From contig CM069876.1 of NCBI GenBank assembly GCA_036172665.1, forward strand, positions 35,867,001 through 35,931,000: DNA of 64,000 bases, in the 5' to 3' direction. The DNA comes from Prosopocoilus inquinatus. Taxonomy: Eukaryota; Arthropoda; Insecta; Coleoptera; Lucanidae. Made by a program: the position numbers and the translations under genes. Positions 22,976 to 34,240 of this stretch are shown here, one piece after another. How positions within the stretch are numbered: position 1 is the stretch's first letter; every line of letters begins with the position of its first letter. The notes beneath the pieces were generated by a model that did not search any database, was not told the origin of the DNA, and was given only the letters and a program-made list of their open reading frames with translations.

Positions 22976-23959
22976 ACCGAAACCTAACTCCCATTCATTC
23001 TCTCACTCTCCCATTCTCCATCCAATCCAACTGAACCCGACCTAACTCCCATTCAATCCAAGTAAAAAAATGAAGAAAAAGGAATATTAAAAAAAAATAA
23101 AAGTAAAAACAATTAAAAAACGATAAAAGCCAAGTTCGGCCAATTTCCAGATCAATCAAACTCGACCCAATAACTGAATACCATTCTAGTCAACCCAAAC
23201 AAAAATAAAAATAAAATAAAAAATTACTAAAAATGGTTAAAAATTAAATGGGGGGAAAATTTCGATGTCAACCCAACTTAACTCCATTCAACCCAAGCAG
23301 ACTCGTATTGCACTCCATTCTACAAAGTAAAAATTATTTAAAAGAAGCTTAAAAAAAGTTTCTCAAAAATGTTAAAATTTATACATGAATTAAAGTTACG
23401 TTAAACAAATTAAAATCCAACTGACATCAACCAAACTTTATCTAGCACTAGTAAGAGATTAAAAATTACTAGAAGTACAAAAACTAAAGATTAAAAAATA
23501 AAAATCAATTAAAATGAAATTCAACTGACGTCAAGGTCAATCCAAACCAACTGTTCTCAACCTAACTCCAGTTAACGCAAATAAAAATTTTAAATTGCGA
23601 GAAGAATTAAAGGTATCAAAATTATTACAAATTAAAAATGAAGCTAAATTAATCTGGAAGTCAACGTAACTCATCCTAGTTCCATTCAACCGAAGCAGAA
23701 ATTAACATAAAAATAAAAAAGAAATACCAGGAAAGTTCATTGAATGCCGTAAACCTAATAGTTCCGTGCACTCTGAACCTAATAAAGATTAATTCGCCGC
23801 CACGGTTGGCAACACTGTCTGACTCTGAAATTATATACGAAATTTTCCTATTTAAGTTGCGATCAATTAAACTGGTTTAAAGCAGGTTTAAAGTGAAGCA
23901 AGCAACACTTTGTCATAATTAACTTTTTAATACCAAGTTTTCGAAAAATAATGGATGTA
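22976..23959. other. Intergenic with short direct repeats
   Basis: 'attctccatccaatccaact' and 'cctaactcccattca' occur in repeated form at 22950-23060. Similar 'caaccc' / 'aactccattcaac' words recur to about 23690, suggesting an old degenerate minisatellite. No gene. Confidence 0.4.
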
Positions 23960-24168
23960 CAGTGGAGACTCGATTATCCGGACGTCAGTTTTACAGATTC
24001 GCGATTATCCGGATTGCCAACTGCGATCAAAAAATTCAGAATAAACATAAAATAAAAAAGAGGTAAGTTATCTTTCTAACTCTAGAGTTAATAATGTGTT
24101 TTCTTATCCGTATTTTCGATTATCCAATTGCCTTACGACTGTTAGTCTAGTTAATGGAGTTTCCACTG
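23960..24168. mobile_element. MITE, pogo/Tigger-like, TA TSD
   Basis: A 209-bp element. The left end is CAGTGGAGACTCGATTATCC, and the right end reads inversely as CAGTGGAAACTCC. It is flanked by TA at 23958-23959 and 24169-24170. 'cgattatccg' words near both ends match the well-known pogo/Tigger terminal style. Non-coding. Confidence 0.8.
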
Positions 24169-24599
24169 TATTAAATTTTAAAATAAATTCTATCTGATAA
24201 ATACGAAATTACTTACAATACCTTCTCTGCGATCGATTTCACATTTTATAAGAAGCTTGTAAAGGACGCATATTATTTTTATTATTTTTTTTTTGAGACA
24301 ACGTGAATTTGTTTCTTTTTTTTGGAAGAGGGACGCCAATTATTGTTTACAAGCAAACTTATTATTACGAATTCTAAGGAAAAGCACAGTATTATCGTGG
24401 ACTATAAAGACATCTCATCTCATACAACACATGTTATTCTTGGAATAAGAAATATTGTTTCCTCTTAAAATACGATTTGTTAATACTTCTTTAATAAATC
24501 GTGCTTTGAGAGAAACAATGTTTCAGAGATTTGTTAATTTAGAAAATTTTTCTTTTTCTTTTTGACTGAATAAGCTTTTAAAATGCAAATATGTATTTC

Positions 24600-26620
24600 T
24601 CCATTTATATGATTAGTAATAGTAACAGTTTATTGGTCCGTAAAGAACATACATTTCATGTGTCGGACAAGTCATAAGCAGATTATAATAAGTCAAAACA
24701 AAACAAAACGAAACAACAAAATCAAAAAATCCAATAAGTATCACAGTCACGGGCAAAATTCCTCAGTGGAGTAAAGGCAGCGGTCGTCAGAAACGATTTA
24801 AGGTGACGCTTAATTTTTATACATCTGTACTATTAGTTATATAATTAGGAAAATTATTAAAAAAAACTTTAAGCCTACATGGTTGGGGGAACCAGAAACT
24901 ACCTTCAATTTGGCAAAAGGAATATGAAAATTATTTTTACCTCTAGTATTAATATTATAGATATCACTGTTTAAAATGAATTTAGATTTATTTTTAAAAA
25001 TGTACACGCAAATATCCAAAATATAATGACCATAGAGTGTTAGAATTTTAAATTTTTTAAAAAGCAATCTATAAGAGTTTTTTTCCCAGCCATAATTCTT
25101 ACAATAGTTTTTTGACAAATAAAAACATTTTTACTTAGCACAGAGTCACCCCAGAAACAGACACCATATGCAAGTCTCGATGCAATTTGCGCATGATACA
25201 ACATTAGCATCTGTTGATCATTTAAGATATGTTTCAGATTTCTAAATAAATAAGCTGTAATTTAGAAATGAGTGAATTACAATGATCTTTCCAATTGAGA
25301 TGCTGATCTAATTGCAAGCCCAAAAATTTAGTTGATAGTGCATTTGGGACTGGATTATTATTAATTTTTAAGTGAGGCAAATCACAAGATTTTTGATAAT
25401 TATGAAAGACAAGAAATTGTGTTTTGTCTGTATTAAAATGAAAAAAGGTTATGCTCAGCATACCAGTTAGACAACATATTCAAAAGATTATTACATCTAG
25501 TGTCTGTAGTTTTTAGGGATTTGTCAGAGGCAACAACTGTAGTATCATCCACGTACATAATAAAAGAAATACCATCGGAAGTTAACGAGGTTAAATCATT
25601 AGTATACAATAGAAAAAGTATAGGTCCTAAAATTGAGCCCTGGGGCACGCCTATATTTATACTTTTCTTCTCCGAGCAAATCTCAGATATAGTTGTATCT
25701 TCACTGTGTGTTATTTTGACAAATTGTTCTCTTTTATCCAAAAAAAGATTTAATCCAGGTATTACTAACTCCTTTTAAACCGTAAGAATTAAGTTTCTCA
25801 ATTAAAATTTGGTGGCTAACACAATCAAAAGCTTTATTGATGTCGCAGAAGATCCCTACAGGGCACTCTCCTTCATCTATATGCTTCAGTACAGATTCAT
25901 ACCATGCGTGGATTGCAGAATTAGTTGATTTGTTGGACAGAAATCCGTGTTGACAATTATTAATTATATTATTTTTTTTAGTAAATAATCTAACAATCTG
26001 TTCAAAAAAGCGTACTCAAAAAGTTTAGAGAAACCAGAAGTGATTCTGATTAGTCTGTAGTTGTCTACGTTGTTCGCATTGCCTTTCTTGTAAATAGGTA
26101 GTACCTTACTAATTTTTAGGACATCCGGAAAAGTACCAGTTTGAAAAGAAAGATTAATAAGATGAACAAGTGGATCAATCACAGCAGGTGCCACTTTTTT
26201 CAAAATCAATGCTGGAATCGCATCAGGACCAGCAGTCCATTTATTTTTCAATTTTTGATAACATATTTGTAGTAATTCTGAATCAGTTAAGGGATGTAGG
26301 AAAATACATTTGTCGAAAGGACTGACATTCTGCGGTTTGTAATTTGGTGAGTTGAAAGAAATATTGTTAATTATGTCGAGAGGAGCATTTTTGAAGTGGT
26401 CAGCAAACAAATTAGCTACTACGTGTGAATCTTTCTCTAGGCAATTGTTATTGATAATTGAAATATGTTTGAAAGTGGTAGCGTTGTTACTTGATGTCAT
26501 TCTTTGTATCACTTCCCAAGCCACTTTACTAGTGTTATCTGAATTAAATATTTTTCTTTGATAAAATTCTTTTTTAGTGTTTCTTACCAATTTGCTTAAT
26601 GTTTAGATTTAGCTAAAGCA
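24600..26620 (-). mobile_element. Jockey/CR1-like non-LTR retrotransposon, 3' part of ORF2, pseudogene
   Basis: Read from 26590 downward, the pieces follow RT order. KWTAGPDAIPALILKK and TGTFPDVLKISKVLPIYKKG come first, then QHGFLSNKSTNSAI and DINKAFDCVSHQIL (about 25760-25960). Next are GVPQGSILGPILF and the catalytic MYVDDTTVVAS (25433-25741), then FNTDKTQFLVFH with KFLGLQLDQHLNW (25234-25461). The C-terminal NYNTR-type segment (24837-25118) ends the ORF. The 3' end near 24605-24660 carries an AATAAA-like tail. Several frameshifts make it inactive. It was split by the element at 26625-28173; its upstream part continues at 28178-28500. Confidence 0.85.
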
Positions 26621-26624
26621 TATA

Positions 26625-28173
26625 CAGGGTGTAATCAAATTAGTTTCACATATTAATACCGCAAGTTCCTCATCATGTAAGAGAATTAATGCTGCAACTA
26701 CCGAAAGTCTAGCTTAAAAATAAAAGAATTGCCTAGTGGAGCAGTATTGACTCTTTTGTTTGAGAACTTCTGGTCGGCCGTGCACAAAAACAACGTTATA
26801 AAACAAAATTCCAACAAAATTCAAGGTCAATTGCTTGATCGCATTTTAAAAGCTTTTTGGGAACACAATAAAATGGAATCACCGACCGATTAAAGACGAT
26901 AGTTCAAATTCACAACCTCTCGGTCGTGGCCCGTGTGTGCATTATGATTAAAGAAGATCAATTTAAATCTGCTTGCATTGATCAGAATTAAATCTTTTTC
27001 ATTAGATAATCGACAATAATTAGATCTTGACATCCTGGTCTATGTAAACCAACAATACACATGATTTACAGTGCTAAGCTAATTTCGCGTATTAAAATGA
27101 TTTAAAAAAATTATTAGTCGCTTTGATTGATTGTCGCTTTGTTAATTATTTCCACTAACGAATACGTTTCTTCGTAGTTCGAGTTCGATGACGCTTTAGT
27201 GTTTTGGTTCCACAAAATAATAAAAGCGATGACTGCATTCAATAACGATTTTCCGAAATGCAGAAAGAAAATACATTCTTAAACATTTTGCGCAATAAAG
27301 AAATAACAATGCAGTTTATTGACGACTAGCAAATAAAGTACACGATGAATACGTATGAATTAGTAAAATAATTTTAGAAAATGGAATTTCTAATTTTTAT
27401 TTATTTTTACAGTTTTGTGGGCAGAAAACTATTAACAATTACCTGAAAATTGAGAAATTGATTAATTTAATAAGCAACGCGATGGATATTTATAATTATA
27501 TTCCGTTATGGAATTACATAAGTAAGCATAGGATTTGAATAAGTACACGCCATCGTTTCAGTAGCGCCGTAAAAATGTATCAAAGAGGCACATTGTGTAA
27601 TGGGACGGTGAAAATAATTTACGGCGTTCTTACTATATGACGCAATGTCGCAATAAAGTCCGCCGCTCAAGGTACAACTAGTTAACTAATTACTCTGAAA
27701 ATCTTTACACATTTAAACAAGAAGAGTTGATTACACAACTGTAATTTTTTATTGCGGCAATATTGCTCTGTTTTTTGTTATACTGAGTAACACCATTGCT
27801 GTAGCGGCGTTAATTGTCTTCGCCGTCCTCGCGTTTGTTTACACGCTACGGTCTAATATTTTATATTGCCTGCTTTACTAGAATTTGAACCGCGCAAAAT
27901 ATAATTCTCCTATATACTGTATACATGAGCGAAGATTTTAACCCAGTGCCCTTTCAGTTCGATGACGCTTTATTGTTTTACGACGTTTTACGATCCGCTT
28001 GTAGAAACTGATACAAGGCCAGTCAGAGGTTTTCAAACAAAAAGTCTCCGGGCTCTGGGGGGTTTTAATTTATTTAATTTTACACCAATAAAATTCATAT
28101 TTGCAGAAATCACTTTCTTAAGTGATAAAGAAGTCACGGTTTTAATATGTGAAACTTATTTGATTACACGCTG
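26625..28173. mobile_element. 1.55 kb inverted-terminal-repeat element inside the LINE
   Basis: Termini 'cagggtgtaatcaaattag' and the inverse of 'cttatttgattacacgctg' continue inward as 'tttcacatattaa' on both sides. TATA stands at each border (26621-26624 and 28174-28177). It interrupts the LINE ORF between the linker and the RT domain. No transposase frame is recognisable. An internal direct repeat 'gttcgatgacgctttagtg' / 'gttcgatgacgctttattg' occurs at about 27185 and 27957. It is younger than the LINE. Confidence 0.75.
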
Positions 28174-28177
28174 TATA

Positions 28178-28500
28178 TCATTTAACTCAGGGATGGAAGA
28201 TTTAAACAAAAACAGATCTTTCAGGTTTGAACTGGACAGTTTGATGTTGTTATGGACCCAATTTTTGTTGCATTTATTTCTTTTTATAACAGCTTTGTAA
28301 AAAGGGGAATTATTGTGAAAATGATAGAAGAACTTATCATAGAAATAATTAAAAGAACTGTTAAGATCGTTTTCGTTATAAACTGATGTCCAGTCCTCGT
28401 TCATCAGATTGAAATGAAAATTGTTTATATTATTTTCATTAAAATTTGCAATTGTCTGAATTCTTACTGAAATGTCGGAAGTTGAACAATTGAAAAATTT
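28178..28500 (-). mobile_element. Upstream segment of the split Jockey/CR1-like LINE
   Basis: The minus strand encodes the endonuclease-RT linker of the same element: NEDWTSVYNENDLNSSFNYF, then KWVHNNIKLSS-like and LKDLFLFKSSIPELND. The frame then runs into the TIR of the inserted element. Joined to 26590 in order, it supports one LINE broken by a later insertion. Confidence 0.7.
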
Positions 28501-28507
28501 ACGTATT

Positions 28508-28582
28508 GCAGATGGCGCGGTGCCCCTAAAAGCGCGAGGCCCCGGGCGGTTGCCTGGCTTGCCCGTCTCTAAAGCCGCCACT
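28508..28582. repeat. GC-rich short element or hAT-like terminus
   Basis: 'cagatggcgcggtgccccta' faces the inverse 'cagtggcggctttag' across about 75 bp containing 'gcgaggccccgggcgg'. It is very GC-rich against AT-rich flanks, and it abuts the end of LINE homology. Confidence 0.4.
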
Positions 28583-28790
28583 GGCTGTGACCAGTTTACG
28601 GGACACCTGCAGGTCAAAAAAATAATTTTTGGTTATAGTACTCAACAGGTAGAAAGAAAATAAAGCTTCAATAAAGTTTAAAAATGAGTTAAGAAAATGA
28701 AAAATCGAGACTACCAAGAATTAAACAAAAACAAGTAGAAAGAAACTCGCCGGTATTTGACGCACCATGCCTTTTGTCTATTGCTGTATA

Positions 28791-30614
28791 CAGGGAGATT
28801 CAGGCAACCCTTTCATTAAAAGTTTACGGACTTCTCCTTTGAATTTCTGTTTCATATTTTGCAGTTATAAGTTAACGATATGGATCTATCAAAATATAAT
28901 ATTTTCAAATTTCGCACACTTCCGCTTATACCGGAAGTTGCTGTCAACTTTCTTATTTTAAATAGATTACTACAATTTTTAATGCATTTTTGAAATCTTT
29001 ATAAAAATCTAAAAATATTTTCTGCAACATATCATACAAGAAAAATTAACCGTTTCCGAGATATTTTAATTTTTTTAAAAATAACTCAGATTTGCATAAC
29101 CTTGGTTATGATACTGCCATCTTTGTGCAACAAAAACCATGATGCCCATTTTTGGCCTGTAGTAGGCTACAGTAACATTCTTTCAGATCATGTCTTGTTT
29201 TGCACTTGATTACTTACAGGCTGGTTGAAAAGTAACTTCTATTCGAACTAATTTCAACTGTCGAAAAGTCATGTTTTTTAAATGGAACGCCTCGTATATT
29301 TTTATACCATGTGACTCAGGATTAAATATTTTTTCGTCCTGTATTAGCATTCCCTATACCTGTCTCTTATAGTTCACTCGTTATCGATGATTTCTTTTTA
29401 ACATGTAATTTTTTTCCATTTTTCGGTATTATTTTTAAATAGTGGGCTATGAAAACTAGAGAAATTATAATTTTGAAATCATCCGTTTAGTAGGAATTTA
29501 AAAAAAAAACAATTTAATCGCTACGAAGAACCAAAAAATGAATAATCAAAAACAGACATATTAAAGATATTTAATGATAAAAAAATCGACAATTCAAGAA
29601 GTTAATAAAAAAAAAGTTGTTATATCGAGGAAAATGCGTTATTACTTAGATACAGTAAAACGTCATTACTAATAAATAACAGCCGAGGACAACTTAGAGC
29701 CAATATTATCACCAACAATTTGTGTATTATTTTTAATATTTTTGATTTATTTATTAGTTTTTATAAAATTTTGTATTGTAAGTGTAAATTTCTCCTTGTA
29801 AATGTGTAAATAGTCATACCATGAATTCTAATACATGCGGCATAAGTAAACAAAAAGTTCAGATGATAGATGTGTATTTAAATATTATTTGTCGGTTTTT
29901 AAAATGAAATTGAAATTTAGTCAGAAATTAATTTAAAAAACCTCAGTTTGTTAAATTTTCATAGCACACCATTCAGGAATAATACTGAAAAGTGAAAAAA
30001 TTGATGTGTCAAAGAGAAAATCATGAATAGAAAGAGAAAGGTAAGAGATGGATACAGGGAATGCTAATACAGTTCGAAAGAACATTTAATTCTGATTCTT
30101 ATAGTATAAAAAAATACTGGGTGTTCTATTTAAAAAACATGACTTTTCGACAGTTGAAATCAGTTCGAATAGAAGTTACTTTTGAACCAGCCCGTAAACG
30201 ATTTTGTGTAAAATTAGGTATGACCTGAAAGCTTATGAGCATACCCTACTACAGGCCAAAAATTGAAATTATGGCTTTTGTTACACAAAGATCATCATAA
30301 ACAAGGTACTGCAACTTTGAACTTTTTTTAAACAATGGAAATATCTCTAAAACGGCTAATTTTTCTTGTATCACATGTTACACAAAATCTTTTTAGAATT
30401 TCAGGAAGATTTCAGAAATGTAATAAAAAATGGGGTATTCTATTTAAAATAAGAAAGTTGACAGCAACTTCCGGTACAAGCGGAAGTGTCCGAAAGTTGG
30501 AAATATTATATTTTAATAGATAATTATCGCTAACTTATAACCGCAAAATATGAAATAGAAATTCAAAGAGGAAGTCCGTAAACTTCTAATGAAAGGGTTG
30601 CCTGAATCTCCCTG
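28791..30614. mobile_element. 1.8 kb element with ~650-bp inverted arms
   Basis: Left end 'cagggagattcaggcaaccc' and right end 'gggttgcctgaatctccctg' are perfect inverses. The arms continue with paired blocks, e.g. 'acttccgcttataccggaag' against 'cttccggtacaagcggaagt', 'gaaaagtaacttctattcga' against its inverse, and 'gtattagcattccct' against 'agggaatgctaatac'. They extend to about 29460 and 29945. Borders are TATA and TATG. The ~480-bp centre has no transposase. Terminal CAGGG and the TATA target resemble the element at 26625-28173. Confidence 0.75.
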
Positions 30615-31884
30615 TATGTATATGTACTTCGATAGTTATAGGTGTATCGTGATTAAACTTGAAGTTTCTGTTTTCGAAAGGGGGCAAAACCATAAAAAAC
30701 TTGGTAGATCTTATTTGGTTGATCCTTACTTATTTGCCTACACCTACATTAGAAGTCAAGGTAAAATGAAGGGATAAAAGTGCAAGCCAACACCTGCAAG
30801 CTATTGTGCACTTAATTCCTAAATTCTATTGGAATTAATCAGAAAATTCCAACTTCTTTCAAAACCAGATCCTCGTCATCAATAAAATTAATTGATCAAT
30901 TAAACGGTGTTCCGTTTACAATATGTCGTGCATAATCGAGCTACCCACTAATTAATTACCATTCTTGAACCAGATCTCGATCAGATCAGCTCAAGGCGTT
31001 TCTTTCTGATGGTGATGATGACGTTGAGTTTTGTGTACATACCCGTCGTTTTCGGAAAATTCGCTGAAAATGCTGGACGCTTTGGGCGTGTGTTAAGTCC
31101 GGCACGCAAAAATGCGGCGGCCGGATGTGAATTCTTTTTTCGTTATTTATAAATAAGTATTATATTGTATTACGAACCATTTACTTGCGCCTATTAAAGA
31201 TATAAGAAAGAAACGTCCTTAATAAAAGTCACGGCAATAGTGTGTAGTTAGTCGTTACATATCAACGCGGAGTGTACTTTCTAAATGGAGCAGCAATTAA
31301 TTTGCTGTGAATTAAAACCTCCTTATGTCAGAGTAGAATGAAACAAAAAAAACTAAGACTTTTTTAAATTTCAAAATAATAAATAAATTAACGAACCAAG
31401 ACAAACAAACAAATTTCAGGAAAAAATAAAAATAAATCGAAGGTCAAATTTTACTACGTAATAATCAAAACCAGTAACATTCCAGACATATATGGACGTC
31501 ATACAATTCATGAATTTTGTAAAATCTGTAGCGTTAAACCCTATTGAAATATTCTTATTTGTTTAATTTGCAATTTTTAATTAGTTTTTTTATTTATTTT
31601 TTCTTATTTGTTTAATTTGTAATTTTTAATTTGTTTTAATTAACAGAATGTCAATTTAATACTGATGAATTTTGGGTAAAATTTATTAAAACAAAACCTG
31701 TTTAATATTTGCCTCGTTAAATCTGTTTTAAAGTCGATTTTTACGTTTTTATGACCGCAAAAAATACGCTCGCTCGGCAATAAATCTTGTAAATTTACGT
31801 CGATTAGAGGTGGTCTCACTCTTTCGTTGAACTCCGTACTAGTATGCATAAAAGTCGACAAATATTCGAACGGAAACATGTAAG
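30615..31884. other. Intergenic, no gene
   Basis: No supportable coding region or repeat beyond simple AT-rich stretches. The 31640-31879 frame has no domain. Confidence 0.4.
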
Positions 31885-32600
31885 TACATATAATAATAAT
31901 AATAATAATTAGGCTTTATTGTCAACTCGGATATATGCACAATAAAAAACAAAAATGATAAGGCGAAGTCCAGCTCAGTGTCACAAACGCTGGCTGCTCA
32001 ACTTAACCTTAAATTCCTAATATTAAGGGATGAAACAAATGAGTAGCAAACATGAAAAATAAGTGGAAAGTCAGAGAAGAGAAGAAAAGAAATAAATATA
32101 CGGAAGGAAGCAGAGATGGAAAGCAGGAAGAAGAAAGGAAAATTCAAATAAAAAAATGAGGAAGAAAATAATAATGGAGATCCGTTCACTCAGAATTCAC
32201 TCAATATTCACGAGTTCAGACAACTTCTTTTTAAAAATTTTAGTTGTGGCAAGATTAAAAAGAGAGTGATATCAATTAAAAAGATAACAGATATTATACC
32301 GATAAGATCGTTTGACAATTTCAGAGACACGATTCGGTGGCGTCATTCAACCCTTGAATCTCAGATTCAAGTTATGGACATCAGTTCGATAAGATATTTT
32401 TTGATACAAGTACGGGGGGACATTTTAGCTTCAAGATCTTAAAATAAAAGCAAGCAGCATGCGGAGTACGAGAGTTTAACATGGTGAGCCATCCTAATTC
32501 TTTTAATCTATGACTAACTCTGTCGTACTTACACAATCCAAAAATAAATAGTATACAGGCATTTTGATCACGTGGTAACCTTGTGGTTCATACGGAGTCC
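31885..32600 (-). mobile_element. 3' end of a non-LTR retrotransposon, pseudogene
   Basis: On the minus strand the sequence ends 'gttgacaataaagcctaat' followed by an (ATT)n tail at 31889-31910, the typical LINE 3' end. Further in (32300-32480), a broken frame with GWLTMLNSRTPHAACFYF and a following PPNRVSEIVKRSYRYNI-like stretch resembles the C-terminal ORF2 region of Jockey/CR1-like LINEs. Confidence 0.6.
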
Positions 32601-34130
32601 AGACATATTTAGTTCGATGTAATGTGTCCACTCAGTGGCAGCATATTTGCAAAATAATCGTATACTTTGTAGGAACGTCCGCAATTTCCCGGACTGTGGT
32701 AATAATAAAAAAAAATGCTTCTATAATAAACGTGAAACAAACTTGAATATAGTAAATTTATGAATTAATTAGAAATGGATACTCGGTAGATTCTTTTTTG
32801 GTTCCATTGATAATAAAGCGGTTTTTTTTTCTAGTCTTGTTGTACTCATTCGTAACGGTTGCTTTAATGATTCTGACGTCCTTTGAAATGAGTTTACTTT
32901 CACTTGATATCCATCCATTTTTTGCAACTGTTCCCAATTCGGTTCAATTAAAAAAAAAATAATAGTTTTTCTTAATGGATACAATTACTCTACTAATGTT
33001 TTTAATGGAATAATAAAGACAACCTGAAAAATTAAAAAAAGACTAAACAGAAGAGCAAATAGAAAATAAAGACCTAGCCTACAGTCCCTTCGTCCCTTTT
33101 CAAGTTTTTGTCGACCCCGTTCGGAGTGTGAACCTCTGGTCTAGGATCTGTTTACAGGTTCGGGTTTCCATTTGTTTCTCCAGTTCATCCAGTTTTGAGT
33201 TTTGTTTATTTTACTTAGGTCTAATTTTGCTTCTTCTTAACTTTTAAGTAAATTTAGGTGAAACAAACATTTGTAGATGAAACTGGCGCGAAAGTTGGGC
33301 AACGTTTTAGTTACATACTTACATATTCCAAGGTTGCAACATGTTGACGATTAATTTGTGTGCCACGTTGCAGTGCACAAGAAATCCCCAGTGTCAAACC
33401 AAAACATACATAGATACATAACAAGGCAGGATTTCCTAGACACGCTTTGATGATTAATTACTACAATTTTCGGTATCATCGTTTTATTAGCATGCAATAT
33501 GCGTCAGCAAATTTTCGCTAATTCTTTTTACCGGCCACTCGAAATCTTTGCGGTTTAAAAAAAATATTTGCAAAGAAATACAAATTTGGTTACAACTCTT
33601 AAATCAAATAAAAAATCAGAAACTGTATTCACGGTAAACGTTTCAAAAAAAATAAATTAATCTTGTTCTATGTGAATTACTGCAGGAATGTTAAAAAAAA
33701 CAACAAATATTCTACTAATGTTTCTAAAAACCAAAAGAAAAAATGGAAACAATAATAATAACAAAAATGTAATGCGTATGACTCAGCCTTAAAATGTTCG
33801 CTCTCTACTAATAACTAAATAAATTGTAACAACAAAAATAATTGTGTGTATGTACTATCGGTTGCAAATAAAAGTGAACGACTCCCTACTCCTGGTTTCA
33901 GTACACGTAATTTTTGCCAAATATTTCTGACGATCAATTGTTATTTTTCAGTTATTTCCCTATTCCGTTTAAAACTTAAAGAAAAAAACAAACAGAAACA
34001 GCTTTAGTCATTCCACATAAAGCAGTCAATTAATGATTTGCACCAAATTAAAAAAAAAAAAAAACTGTTTCAAGTCGCTTTTGATTTCGATTTAATAACT
34101 TGATAATTCGGTGAGATTGCAGTGAAGTTT
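32601..34130. other. Intergenic, no gene
   Basis: No supportable gene. The 32769-32984 frame is unremarkable. Confidence 0.4.
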
Positions 34131-34140
34131 TAGAATTACT

Positions 34141-34240
34141 TTTTTGCTGACGTGGGGCTAAATAAGGCCGAAACGGTCGTACAGAAACCCCGTTGCAATC
34201 CAAATCGTCCTACAATAATTTTTCCTTTAATTTTTTTTAT
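34141..34240 (+). repeat. Hammerhead-bearing repeat, degraded copy D
   Basis: CTGACG at 34147-34152 is followed by T where core A9 is required. GAAA lies at 34170-34173, stem III is AC/GT around GGTC, and a six-pair stem I joins 34141-34146 with 34182-34187. The downstream 'gttgcaatccaaatcgtc' matches 'ctgcaatcaaaaacgattt' of copies A and B, linking it to the same family. Probably inactive. Confidence 0.5.

Noticed and set aside
28156..28617. Single 153-residue minus-strand protein
   Set aside because: A chimera of a GC-rich transposon end, a LINE linker fragment and the TIR of an inserted element, so not a gene.
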